DNA of 64,000 nucleotides from Antedon mediterranea (taxonomy: Eukaryota; Echinodermata; Crinoidea; Comatulida; Antedonidae): contig NC_092675.1 of the NCBI RefSeq assembly GCF_964355755.1, positions 8,941,312 through 9,005,311 on the forward strand, written 5' to 3'. Below the pieces are notes generated by a model. The model searched no databases. It was given only the letters and a program-made list of their open reading frames with translations, and was not told the origin of the DNA. Both the position numbers and the translations under genes were made by a program. This document shows positions 1-9,026 of the stretch, one piece after another (position 1 is the first letter of the stretch; each line of letters begins with the position of its first letter).

Positions 1-23
1 TCTTGAACCGCAAGTAACCGAAT

Positions 24-141
24 GTCTACAACCATACCACGTTGAAAACACCGGTTCTCGTCCGAACACCGCAGTTAAACAACGTCGGGCCTGGTTAGTA
101 CTTGGATGGGAGACCGCCTGGGAATACCTGGTGTCGTAGAC
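24..141 (+). rRNA. 5S rRNA gene 1
   Basis: Full-length 118-nt gene starting GTCTACAACC and ending GTCGTAGAC; with CT it would be 120 nt, the usual metazoan length. Nucleotides 1-9 pair with 110-118 (helix I) except an A7-C112 mismatch. CCTGGT (67-72) pairs with ACCTGG (103-108) as helix V apart from T69-T106. The C-box TGGATGGGAGACCGCC is intact. The RNA is a structural part of the large ribosomal subunit, bound by ribosomal protein L5 and TFIIIA. Start and end were set by helix I pairing and by similarity to known animal 5S. The leader is cut by the window edge but matches S. Last gene of its block. Confidence 0.96.
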
Positions 142-259
142 CTATGTTTAACTTTTTTAAATTATACTAAACAATGTTTATTTTACCTTTCAATTATGTT
201 TTTTGACAGTAACTATAAGATCTTTCTCAGTTATAATCTTGAACCGCAAGTAACCGAAT

Positions 260-310
260 GTCTACAACCGTACCAGGTTGCCTAGCCTGTGAATATCTGT
301 TGTCGTACAC
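260..310 (+). pseudogene. psi1: promoterless 51-bp 5S relic (first of 47)
   Basis: 5S nucleotides 1-21 joined to about 91-118, with 22-90 deleted and substitutions A11G, C17G and others. The deletion removes the A-box, intermediate element and most of the C-box, so it cannot bind TFIIIA normally, yet it keeps an S-like leader. Starts of all copies: 260, 1411, 3035, 4186, 5336, 6961, 8112, 9264, 10651, 11802, 12954, 14341, 15492, 17117, 18267, 19656, 20806, 22131, 23518, 24668, 25756, 26907, 28294, 29445, 31069, 32220, 33370, 34695, 35845, 37170, 38557, 39944, 41094, 42654, 43804, 44892, 46043, 47430, 48581, 49968, 51118, 52208, 53359, 54500, 56124, 57747, 59699. The copy at 54500 lacks 10 bp of its leader. 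Confidence 0.92.
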
Positions 311-439
311 CTGTTTTTATCTTTTTAATAATCCTAAAATATAGTCTCGTTTAAGTGTTTCTATTTTCCAAAAATGTGTTTATACTGTTGATGATAGTAT
401 AAGTAAATAAATTCAAACTGTAACCGCAATTAATCGAAA

Positions 440-499
440 GTTTTTCAACTAAACTGCATTGAAAACAACGGTTCTCGTCCGATCACTGAAGTTAAACAA
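440..499 (+). pseudogene. psi2: 5' half 5S relic (first of 46)
   Basis: Aligns to 5S nucleotides 1-59 with one inserted T near the start and several substitutions; it then runs into unrelated sequence, so the C-box and 3' helix I strand are missing. It follows a diverged short spacer with a recognisable leader (AACCGCAATTAATCGAAA). At nucleotides 43 and 49 it has T and A where the active genes have A and C. Starts: each psi2 lies 180 bp after its psi1 start (440, 1591, 3215, 4366, 5516, 7141 and so on). The exceptions are 57930 (183 bp) and psi1 at 59699, which has none. Confidence 0.88.
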
Positions 500-705
500 G
501 TTGTTGTTCAAAGACATGTTTGTTGTTGTATGTTGCTGCTGTGGTGACGGTACAAACGTCACTGTACTACGCGGGCGTCCACTTGTGTGCGCGTTTGATT
601 CTTAGCAACAACGCGGCCTGAATCTTTTGTACATGCCGCTATTGTGTTATGCTTCTTTGTACAGTGTTATTGTTTCCTTTATATTATCTTTTTAAGAACC
701 TCAGT
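500..705 (+). other. Foreign ~200-bp piece in long spacer with nested inverted repeats
   Basis: This is the only part of the long unit with no 5S or short-spacer likeness. It carries GTGACG/CGTCAC (544-549/557-562), CACTGTAC/GTACAGTG (560-567/659-666) and GCGGC/GCCGC (613-617/635-639), with AATCTTTTG in the last loop. It is richer in GC than its surroundings. It may be an old insertion, an unrecognised small RNA, or spacer. I found no U1, U2, U5, U6 or tRNA signature. Confidence 0.5.
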
Positions 706-760
706 ATAACTTTTTAAATTATACTAAAAAAAGTTGAATTTACCTTTCAAGTATGTGTTT

Positions 761-885
761 CTTCAACAGAAGTGGGTGTAAATACCAACGTCATGGTTTC
801 AGCAGCTGCTAATTTCAATCCTAGAAAATGTTCTATAATAAATGAACAAAACTATTAGGTTATAGGATATATATATTTATAGAGA
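761..885 (+). other. 125-bp insertion splitting a relic short spacer
   Basis: The short spacer reads ...AATTATG(TTTT)TTGACAGTAACTATAAGATC. In the long unit the corresponding ...AAGTATGTGTTT (to 760) is separated from TTTTGACAGTGAATATAAGAT (from 886) by 125 bp of other sequence with a 10-bp palindrome AGCAGCTGCT. No terminal inverted repeats were seen. Origin unknown. D-leader blocks lose the last part of this piece. Confidence 0.5.
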
Positions 886-907
886 TTTTGACAGTGAATA
901 TAAGATG

Positions 908-915
908 TATATATA
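908..915 (+). promoter_or_regulatory. T-type upstream TATA element of 5S gene 2
   Basis: TATATATA at -30 to -23 of the 5S start, found in genes that follow a complete long spacer. TATA-like elements near -25 are known to help position Pol III on invertebrate and fungal 5S genes. Spacing matches the S-type element to the base although the flanking sequence differs, which supports a role. Function is inferred. Confidence 0.6.
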
Positions 916-937
916 CTTGAACCGCAAGTAACCGAAC

Positions 938-1055
938 GTCTACAACCATACCACGTTGAAAACACCGGTTCTCGTCCGAACACCGCAGTTAAACAACGTC
1001 GGGCCTGGTTAGTACTTGGATGGGAGACCGCCTGGGAATACCTGGTGTCGTAGAC
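938..1055 (+). rRNA. 5S rRNA gene 2
   Basis: Leader T; consensus. Opens a two-gene block. Confidence 0.95.
987..1034 (+). promoter_or_regulatory. 5S internal control region (type example)
   Basis: Positions 50-97 of the gene: A-box region AGTTAAACAACGTCGGG, intermediate element around GGTTAGTAC, and C-box TGGATGGGAGACCGCCTGG. This is the TFIIIA/TFIIIC binding region of type 1 Pol III promoters. It is intact in most of the 126 genes and absent from psi1. Confidence 0.85.
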
Positions 1056-1066
1056 CTATGTTTAAC

Positions 1067-1072
1067 TTTTTT
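1067..1072 (+). terminator. T6 Pol III terminator (type example)
   Basis: Run of six T starting 12 nt after the last base of the 118-nt gene, preceded by a weaker TTT. Pol III stops at runs of four or more T. The same run follows nearly every full gene; psi1 has TTTTT nearby. Confidence 0.8.
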
Positions 1073-1144
1073 AAATTATACTAAACAATGTTTATTTTAC
1101 CTTTCAATTATGTTTTTTGACAGTAACTATAAGATCTTTCTCAG

Positions 1145-1151
1145 TTATAAT
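1145..1151 (+). promoter_or_regulatory. S-type upstream TATA element of 5S gene 3
   Basis: TTATAAT at -29 to -23, followed by the 22-nt leader common to all genes. Present before almost every gene inside a block. The blocks beginning near 4186, 17117, 22131 and similar psi1 copies carry TTCTAAT here instead, but only ahead of psi1, not ahead of full genes. Confidence 0.6.
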
Positions 1152-1173
1152 CTTGAACCGCAAGGAACCGAAT

Positions 1174-1291
1174 GTCTACAACCATACCACGTTGAAAACA
1201 CCGGTTCTCGTCCGAACACCGCAGTTAAACAACGTCGGGCCTGGTTAGTACTTGGATGGGAGACCGCCTGGGAATACCTGGTGTCGTAGAC
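1174..1291 (+). rRNA. 5S rRNA gene 3
   Basis: Leader S with CAAGGAACC in place of CAAGTAACC; consensus. Closes the block. Confidence 0.95.
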
Positions 1292-2088
1292 CTATGTTTA
1301 ACTTTTTTAAATTATACTAAATAAAGTTTATTTTACCTTTCAATTATATTTTTATGACAGTAACTATAAGATCTTTCTAAGTTATAATCTTGAACCGCAA
1401 GTAACCGAATGTCTACAACCGTACCAGGTTGCCTAGCCTGTGAATATCTGTTGTCGTACACCTGTTTTTATCTTTTTAATAATCCTAAAATATAGTCTCG
1501 TTTAAGTGTTTCGATTTTCCAAAAATGTGTTTATACTGTTGATGATAGTATAAGTAAATAAATTCAAACTGTAACCGCAATTAATCGAAAGTTTTTCAAC
1601 TAAACTGCATTGAAAACAACTGTTCTCGTCCGATCACTGAAGTTAAACAAGTTGTTGTTCAAAGACATGTTTGTTGTTGTATGTTGCTGCTGTGGTGACG
1701 GTACAAACGTCACTGTACTACGCGGGCGTCCACTTGTGTGCGCGTTTGATTCTTAGCAACAAAGCGGCCTGAATCTTTTGTACATGCCGCTATTGTGTTA
1801 TGCTTCTTTGTACAGTGTTATTGTTTCCTTTATATTATCTTTTTAAGAACCTCAGTATAACTTTTTAAATTATACTAAACAAAGTTGAATTTACCTTTCA
1901 AGTATGTGTTTCTTCAACAGAAGTGGGTGTAAATACCAACGTCATGGTTTCAGCAGCTGCTAATTTCAATCCTAGAAAATGTTCTATAATAAATGAACAA
2001 AACTATTAGGTTATAGGATATATGTGTTTATAGAGATTTTGACAGTGAATATAAGATTTATATATACTTGAACCGCAAGTAACCGAAC

Positions 2089-2206
2089 GTCTACAACCAT
2101 ACCATGTTGAAAACACCGGTTCTCGTCCGAACACCGCAGTTAAACAACGTCGGGCCTCGTTAGTACTTGGATGGGAGACCGCCTGGGAATACCTGGTGTC
2201 GTAGAC
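2089..2206 (+). rRNA. 5S rRNA gene 4 (C17T, G70C)
   Basis: Leader T; C17T and G70C, the latter breaking the G70-C105 pair of helix V. Opens a four-gene block. Confidence 0.9.
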
Positions 2207-2325
2207 CTATGTTTAACTTTTTTAAATTATACTAAACAAAGTTTATTTTACCTTTCAATTATGTTTTTATGACAGTAACTATAAGATCTTTCTAAGTTAT
2301 AATCTTGAACCGCAAGTAACCGAAC

Positions 2326-2443
2326 GTCTACAACCATACCACGTTGAAAACACCGGTTCTCCTCCGAACACTGCAGTTAAACAACGTCGGGCCTGGTTAG
2401 TACTTGGATGGGAGACCGCCTGGGAATACCTGGTGTCGTAGAC
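2326..2443 (+). rRNA. 5S rRNA gene 5 (G37C, C47T)
   Basis: Leader S; G37C and C47T in the loop C region. Second of four. Confidence 0.93.
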
Positions 2444-2562
2444 CTATGTTTAACTTTTTTAAATTATACTAAACAATGTTTATTTTACCTTTCAATTATG
2501 TTTTTATGACAGTAACTATAAGATCTTTCTAAGTTATAATCTTGAACCGCAAGTAACCGAAC

Positions 2563-2680
2563 GTCTACAACCATACCACGTTGAAAACACCGGTTCTCCT
2601 CCGAACACCGCAGTTAAACAACGTCGGGCCTGGTTAGTACCTGGATGGGAGACCGCCTGGGAATACCTGGTGTCGTAGAC
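2563..2680 (+). rRNA. 5S rRNA gene 6 (G37C, T79C)
   Basis: Leader S; G37C plus T79C (GTACCTGG), shared only with gene 62. Third of four. Confidence 0.92.
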
Positions 2681-2798
2681 CTATGTTTAACTTTTTTAAA
2701 TTATACTAAACAATGTTTATTTTACCTTTCAATTATGTTTTTTGACAGTAACTATAAGATCTTTCTCAGTTATAATCTTGAACCGCAAGGAACCGAAT

Positions 2799-2916
2799 GT
2801 CTACAACCATACCACGTTGAAAACACAGGTTCTCGTCCGAACACCGCAGTTAAACAACGTCGGGCCTGGTTAGTACTTGGATGGGAGACCGCCTGGGAAT
2901 ACCTGGTGTCGTAGAC
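2799..2916 (+). rRNA. 5S rRNA gene 7 (C29A)
   Basis: Leader S with GGAACC; C29A (ACACAGG), shared only with gene 63. Closes the four-gene block. Confidence 0.92.
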
Positions 2917-3712
2917 CTATGTTTAACTTTTTTAAATTATACTAAACAATGTTTATTTTACCTTTCAATTATGTTTTTTGACAGTAACTATAAGATCTTT
3001 CTCAGTTATAATCTTGAACCGCAAGTAACCGAATGTCTACAACCGTACCAGGTTGCCTAGCCTGTGAATATCTGTTGTCGTACACCTGTTTTTATCTTTT
3101 TAATAATCCTAAAATATAGTCTCGTTTAAGTGTTTCTATTTTCCAAAAATGTGTTTATACTGTTGATGATAGTATAAGTAAATAAATTCAAACTGTAACC
3201 GCAATTAATCGAAAGTATTTCAACTAAACTGCATTGAAAACAACGGTTCTCGTCCGATCACTGAAGTTAAACAAGTTGTTGTTCAAAGACATGTTTGTTG
3301 TTGTATGTTGCTGCTGTGGTGACGGTACAAACGTCACTGTACTACGCGGGCGTCCACTTGTGTGCGCGTTTGATTCTTAGCAACAACGCGGCCTGAATCT
3401 TTTGTACATGCCGCTATTGTGTTATGCTTCTTTGTACAGTGTTATTGTTTCCTTTATATTATCTTTTTAAGAACCTCAGTATAACTTTTTAAATTATACT
3501 AAACAAAGTTGAATTTACCTTTCAAGTATGTGTTTCTTCAACAGAAGTGGGTGTAAATACCAACGTCATGGTTTCAGCAGCTGCTAATTTCAATCCTAGA
3601 AAATGTTCTATAATAAATGAACAAAACTATTAGATTATAGGATATATATATTTATAGAGATTTTGACAGTGAATATAAGATGTATATATACTTGAACCGC
3701 AAGTAACCGAAC

Positions 3713-3830
3713 GTCTACAACCATACCACGTTGAAAACACCGGTTCTCGTCCGAACACCGCAGTTAAACAACGTCGGGCCTGGTTAGTACTTGGATGGGA
3801 GACCGCCTGGGAATACCTGGTGTCGTAGAC
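3713..3830 (+). rRNA. 5S rRNA gene 8
   Basis: Leader T; consensus. First of two; the preceding spacer reads ATTAGATTATAGG. Confidence 0.95.
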
Positions 3831-3948
3831 CTATGTTTAACTTTTTTAAATTATACTAAACAATGTTTATTTTACCTTTCAATTATGTTTTTTGACAGTA
3901 ACTATAAGATCTTTCTCAGTTATAATCTTGAACCGCAAGTAACCGAAT

Positions 3949-4066
3949 GTCTACAACCATACCACGTTGAAAACACCGGTTCTCGTCCGAACACCGCAGT
4001 TAAACAACGTCGGGCCTGGTTAGTACTTGGATGGGAGACCGCCTGGGAATACCTGGTGTCGTAGAC
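3949..4066 (+). rRNA. 5S rRNA gene 9
   Basis: Leader S; consensus. Second of two; the following spacer has ATTTTCAAGACAG. Confidence 0.95.
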
Positions 4067-4863
4067 CTATGTTTAACTTTTTTAAATTATACTAAATAAA
4101 GTTTATTTTACCTTTCAATTATATTTTCAAGACAGTAACTATAAGATCTTTCTAAGTTCTAATCTTGAACCGCAAGTAACCGAATGTCTACAACCGTACC
4201 AGGTTGCCTAGCCTGTGAATATCTGTTGTCGTACACCTGTTTTTATCTTTTTAATAATCCTAAAATATAGTCTCCTTTAAGTGTTTCGATTTTCCAAAAA
4301 TGTGTTTATACTGTTGATGATAGTATAAGTAAATAAATTCAAACTTTAACCGCAATTAATCGAAAGTTTTTCAACTAAACTGCATTGAAAACAACGGTTC
4401 TCGTCCGATCACTGAAGTTAAACAAGTTGTTGTTCAAAGACATGTTTGTTGTTGTATGTTGCTGCTGTGGTGACGGTACAAACGTCACTGTACTACGCGG
4501 GCGTCCACTTGTGTGCGCGTTTGATTCTTAGCAACAAAGCGGCCTGAATCTTTTGTACATGCCGCTAATGTGTTATGCTTCATTGTACAGTGTTATTGTT
4601 TCCTTTATATTATCTTTTTAAGAACCTCAGTATAACTTTTTAAATTATACTAAACAAAGTTGAATTTACCTTTCAAGTATGTGTTTCTTCAACAGAAGTG
4701 GGTGTAAATACCAACGTCATGGTTTCAGCAGCTGCTAATTTCAATCCTAGAAAATGTTCTATAATAAATGAACAAAACTATTAGGTTATAGGATATATAT
4801 GTTTATAGAGATTTTGACAGTGAATATAAGATGTATATATACTTGAACCGCAAGTAACCGAAC

Positions 4864-4981
4864 GTCTACAACCATACCACGTTGAAAACACCGGTTCTCG
4901 TCCGAACACCGCAGTTAAACAACGTCGGGCCTGGTTAGTACTTGGATGGGAGACCGCCTGGGAATACCTGGTGTCGTAGAC
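4864..4981 (+). rRNA. 5S rRNA gene 10
   Basis: Leader T; consensus. First of two. Confidence 0.95.
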
Positions 4982-5099
4982 CTATGTTTAACTTTTTTAA
5001 ATTATACTAAACAATGTTTATTTTACCTTTCAATTATGTTTTTTGACAGTAACTATAAGATCTTTCTAAGTTATAATCTTGAACCGCAAGTAACCGAAT

Positions 5100-5217
5100 G
5101 TCTACAACCATACCACGTTGAAAACACCGGTTCTCGTCCGAACACCGCAGTTAAACAACGTCGGGCCTGGTTAGTACTTGGATGGAAGACCGCCTGGGAA
5201 TACCTGGTGTCGTAGAC
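5100..5217 (+). rRNA. 5S rRNA gene 11 (G87A)
   Basis: Leader S; G87A in the C-box (GGATGGAAGACC). Closes a two-gene block. Confidence 0.92.
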
Positions 5218-6015
5218 CTATGTTTAACTTTTTTAAATTATACTAAACAATGTTTATTTTACCTTTCAATTATGTTTTTTGACAGTAACTATAAGTTCTT
5301 TCTCAGTTATAATCTTGAACCGCAAGTAACCGAATGTCTACAACCGTACCAGGTTGCCTAGCCTGTGAATATCTGTTGTCGTACACCTGTTTTTATCTTT
5401 TTAATAATCCTAAAATATAGTCTCCTTTAAGTGTTTCGATTTTCCAAAAATGTGTTTATACTGTTGATGATAGTATAAGTAAATAAATTCAAACTTTAAC
5501 CGCAATTAATCGAAAGTTTTTCAACTAAACTGCATTGAAAACAACGGTTCTCGTCCGATCACTGAAGTTAAACAAGTTGTTGTTCAAAGACATGTTTGTT
5601 GTTGTATGTTGCTGCTGTGGTGACGGTACAAACGTCACTGTACTACGCGGGCGTCCACTTGTGTGCGCGTTTGATTCTTAGCAACAAAGCGGCCTGAATC
5701 TTTTGTACATGCCGCTAATGTGTTATGCTTCATTGTACAGTGTTATTGTTTCCTTTATATTATCTTTTTAAGAACCTCAGTATAACTTTTTAAATTATAC
5801 TAAACAAAGTTGAATTTACCTTTCAAGTATGTGTTTCTTCAACAGAAGTGGGTGTAAATACCAACGTCATGGTTTCAGCAGCTGCTAATTTCAATCCTAG
5901 AGAAAATGTTCTATAATAAATGAACAAAACTATTAGGTTATAGGATATATATGTTTATAGAGATTTTGACAGTGAATATAAGATGTATATATACTTGAAC
6001 CGCAAGTAACCGAAC

Positions 6016-6133
6016 GTCTACAACCATACCACGTTGAAAACACCGGTTCTCGTCCGAACACCGCAGTTAAACAACGTCGGGCCTGGTTAGTACTTGGATG
6101 GGAGACCGCCTGGGAATACCTGGTGTCGTAGAC
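6016..6133 (+). rRNA. 5S rRNA gene 12
   Basis: Leader T; consensus. The spacer before it has the 2-bp insertion CTAGAGAAAATG. First of four. Confidence 0.95.
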
Positions 6134-6251
6134 CTATGTTTAACTTTTTTAAATTATACTAAACAATGTTTATTTTACCTTTCAATTATGTTTTTTGACA
6201 GTAACTATAAAATCTTTCTCAGTTATAATCTTGAACCGCAAGTAACCGAAC

Positions 6252-6369
6252 GTCTACAACCATACCATGTTGAAAACACCGGTTCTCGTCCGAACACCGC
6301 AGTTAAACAACGTCGGGCCTGGTTAGTACTTGGATGGGAGACCGCCTGGGAATACCTGGTGTCGTAGAC
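6252..6369 (+). rRNA. 5S rRNA gene 13 (C17T)
   Basis: Leader S ending GAAC; C17T without G70C. It may be a recombinant of the G70C class with a consensus gene. Second of four. Confidence 0.94.
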
Positions 6370-6488
6370 CTATGTTTAACTTTTTTAAATTATACTAAAC
6401 AAAGTTTATTTTACCTTTCAATTATGTTTTTATGACAGTAACTATAAGATCTTTCTAAGTTATAATCTTGAACCGCAAGTAACCGAAC

Positions 6489-6606
6489 GTCTACAACCAT
6501 ACCACGTTGAAAACACCGGTTCTCCTCCGAACACCGCAGTTAAACAACGTCGGGCCTGGTTAGTACTTGGATGGGAGACCGCCTGGGAATACCTGGTGTC
6601 GTAGAC
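6489..6606 (+). rRNA. 5S rRNA gene 14 (G37C)
   Basis: Leader S; G37C. The spacer after it reads TTTTTAAAATT rather than TTTTTTAAATT, shortening the terminator to T5. Third of four. Confidence 0.94.
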
Positions 6607-6724
6607 CTATGTTTAACTTTTTAAAATTATACTAAACAATGTTTATTTTACCTTTCAATTATGTTTTTTGACAGTAACTATAAGATCTTTCTCAGTTATA
6701 ATCTTGAACCGCAAGTAACCGAAT

Positions 6725-6842
6725 GTCTACAACCATACCACGTTGAAAACACCGGTTCTCGTCCGAACACCGCAGTTAAACAACGTCGGGCCTGGTTAGT
6801 ACTTGGATGGGAGACCGCCTGGGAATACCTGGTGTCGTAGAC
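6725..6842 (+). rRNA. 5S rRNA gene 15
   Basis: Leader S; consensus. Fourth of four. Confidence 0.95.
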
Positions 6843-7638
6843 CTATGTTTAACTTTTTTAAATTATACTAAACAATGTTTATTTTACCTTTCAATTATGT
6901 TTTTTGACAGTAACTATAAGATCTTTCTCAGTTATAATCTTGAACCGCAAGTAACCGAATGTCTACAACCGTACCAGGTTGCCTAGCCTGTGAATATCTG
7001 TTGTCGTACACCTGTTTTTATCTTTTTAATAATCCTAAAATATAGTCTCGTTTAAGTGTTTCTATTTTCCAAAAATGTGTTTATACTGTTGATGATAGTA
7101 TAAGTAAATAAATTCAAACTGTAACCGCAATTAATCGAAAGTTTTTCAACTAAACTGCATTGAAAACAACGGTTCTCGTCCGATCACTGAAGTTAAACAA
7201 GTTGTTGTTCAAAGACATGTTTGTTGTTGTATGTTGCTGCTGTGGTGACGGTACAAACGTCACTGTACTACGCGGGCGTCCACTTGTGTGCGCGTTTGAT
7301 TCTTAGCAACAACGCGGCCTGAATCTTTTGTACATGCCGCTATTGTGTTATGCTTCTTTGTACAGTGTTATTGTTTCCTTTATATTATCTTTTTAAGAAC
7401 CTCAGTATAACTTTTTAAATTATACTAAAAAAAGTTGAATTTACCTTTCAAGTATGTGTTTCTTCAACAGAAGTGGGTGTAAATACCAACGTCATGGTTT
7501 CAGCAGCTGCTAATTTCAATCCTAGAAAATGTTCTATAATAAATGAACAAAACTATTAGGTTATAGGATATATATATTTATAGAGATTTTGACAGTGAAT
7601 ATAAGATGTATATATACTTGAACCGCAAGTAACCGAAC

Positions 7639-7756
7639 GTCTACAACCATACCACGTTGAAAACACCGGTTCTCGTCCGAACACCGCAGTTAAACAACGT
7701 CGGGCCTGGTTAGTACTTGGATGGGAGACCGCCTGGGAATACCTGGTGTCGTAGAC
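7639..7756 (+). rRNA. 5S rRNA gene 16
   Basis: Leader T; consensus. First of two. Confidence 0.95.
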
Positions 7757-7874
7757 CTATGTTTAACTTTTTTAAATTATACTAAACAATGTTTATTTTA
7801 CCTTTCAATTATGTTTTTTGACAGTAACTATAAGATCTTTCTCAGTTATAATCTTGAACCGCAAGGAACCGAAT

Positions 7875-7992
7875 GTCTACAACCATACCACGTTGAAAAC
7901 ACCGGTTCTCGTCCGAACACCGCAGTTAAACAACGTCGGGCCTGGTTAGTACTTGGATGGGAGACCGCCTGGGAATACCTGGTGGCGTAGAC
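7875..7992 (+). rRNA. 5S rRNA gene 17 (T111G)
   Basis: Leader S with GGAACC; T111G (GGTGGCGTAG) breaks the A8-T111 pair of helix I. Second of two. Confidence 0.92.
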
Positions 7993-8789
7993 CTATGTTT
8001 AACTTTTTTAAATTATACTAAATAAAGTTTATTTTACCTTTCAATTATATTTTTATGACAGTAACTATAAGATCTTTCTAAGTTATAATCTTGAACCGCA
8101 AGTAACCGAATGTCTACAACCGTACCAGGTTGCCTAGCCTGTGAATATCTGTTGTCGTACACCTGTTTTTATCTTTTTAATAATCCTAAAATATAGTCTC
8201 GTTTAAGTGTTTCGATTTTCCAAAAATGTGTTTATACTGTTGATGATAGTATAAGTAAATAAATTCAAACTGTAACCGCAATTAATCGAAAGTTTTTCAA
8301 CTAAACTGCATTGAAAACAACTGTTCTCGTCCGATCACTGAAGTTAAACAAGTTGTTGTTCAAAGACATGTTTGTTGTTGTATGTTGCTGCTGTGGTGAC
8401 GGTACAAACGTCACTGTACTACGCGGGCGTCCACTTGTGTGCGCGTTTGATTCTTAGCAACAAAGCGGCCTGAATCTTTTGTACATGCCGCTATTGTGTT
8501 ATGCTTCTTTGTACAGTGTTATTGTTTCCTTTATATTATCTTTTTAAGAACCTCAGTATAACTTTTTAAATTATACTAAACAAAGTTGAATTTACCTTTC
8601 AAGTATGTGTTTCTTAAACAGAAGTGGGTGTAAATACCAACGTCATGGTTTCAGCAGCTGCTAATTTCAATCCTAGAAAATGTTCTATAATAAATGAACA
8701 AAACTATTAGGTTATAGGATATATGTGTTTATAGAGATTTTGACAGTGAATATAAGATTTATATATACTTGAACCGCAAGTAACCGAAC

Positions 8790-8907
8790 GTCTACAACCA
8801 TACCATGTTGAAAACACCGGTTCTCGTCCGAACACCGCAGTTAAACAACGTCGGGCCTCGTTAGTACTTGGATGGGAGACCGCCTGGGAATACCTGGTGT
8901 CGTAGAC
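8790..8907 (+). rRNA. 5S rRNA gene 18 (C17T, G70C)
   Basis: Leader T; C17T, G70C. First of two. Confidence 0.9.
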
Positions 8908-9026
8908 CTATGTTTAACTTTTTTAAATTATACTAAACAAAGTTTATTTTACCTTTCAATTATGTTTTTATGACAGTAACTATAAGATCTTTCTAAGTTA
9001 TAATCTTGAACCGCAAGTAACCGAAC

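Larger units (their letters stand above)
311..937 (+). repeat. Long intergenic spacer (first of 46)
   Basis: Content in order: a diverged short spacer (311-439), psi2 (440-499), about 200 bp unlike the rest of the array (500-705), a short-spacer relic with the motif AAATTATACTAAA (706-760), a 125-bp insertion (761-885), then TTTTGACAGTGAATATAAGAT and the T leader (886-937). It is therefore two decayed short units with two foreign pieces inside. The copies differ at diagnostic sites: GTCTCGTTTAAGTGTTTC versus GTCTCCTTTAAGTG, GCGGGCG versus GCGATCG, and ATTGTGTTATG versus AATGTGTTATG. No open frame or known RNA gene is seen. Confidence 0.85.
938..1173 (+). repeat. 236-bp short 5S unit (type example)
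   Basis: Gene at 938-1055, then spacer 1056-1173: CCTATG, a T6 run, an AT-rich stretch, GACAGTAACTATAAGATC, TTATAAT, and the fixed 22-nt leader ending in GAA(T/C). This unit recurs through the whole array. Because ATG at gene position 83 and TAG at position 114 are in the same frame across one 236-bp period, each tandem pair creates an artificial 89-codon open frame. Confidence 0.95.

Noticed and set aside
500-705. U1, U2, U5, U6, tRNA or known spliced-leader gene in the long spacer
   Set aside because: No match to their conserved 5' ends, boxes or Sm site beyond a loose AATCTTTTG; kept only as a structured-RNA question.
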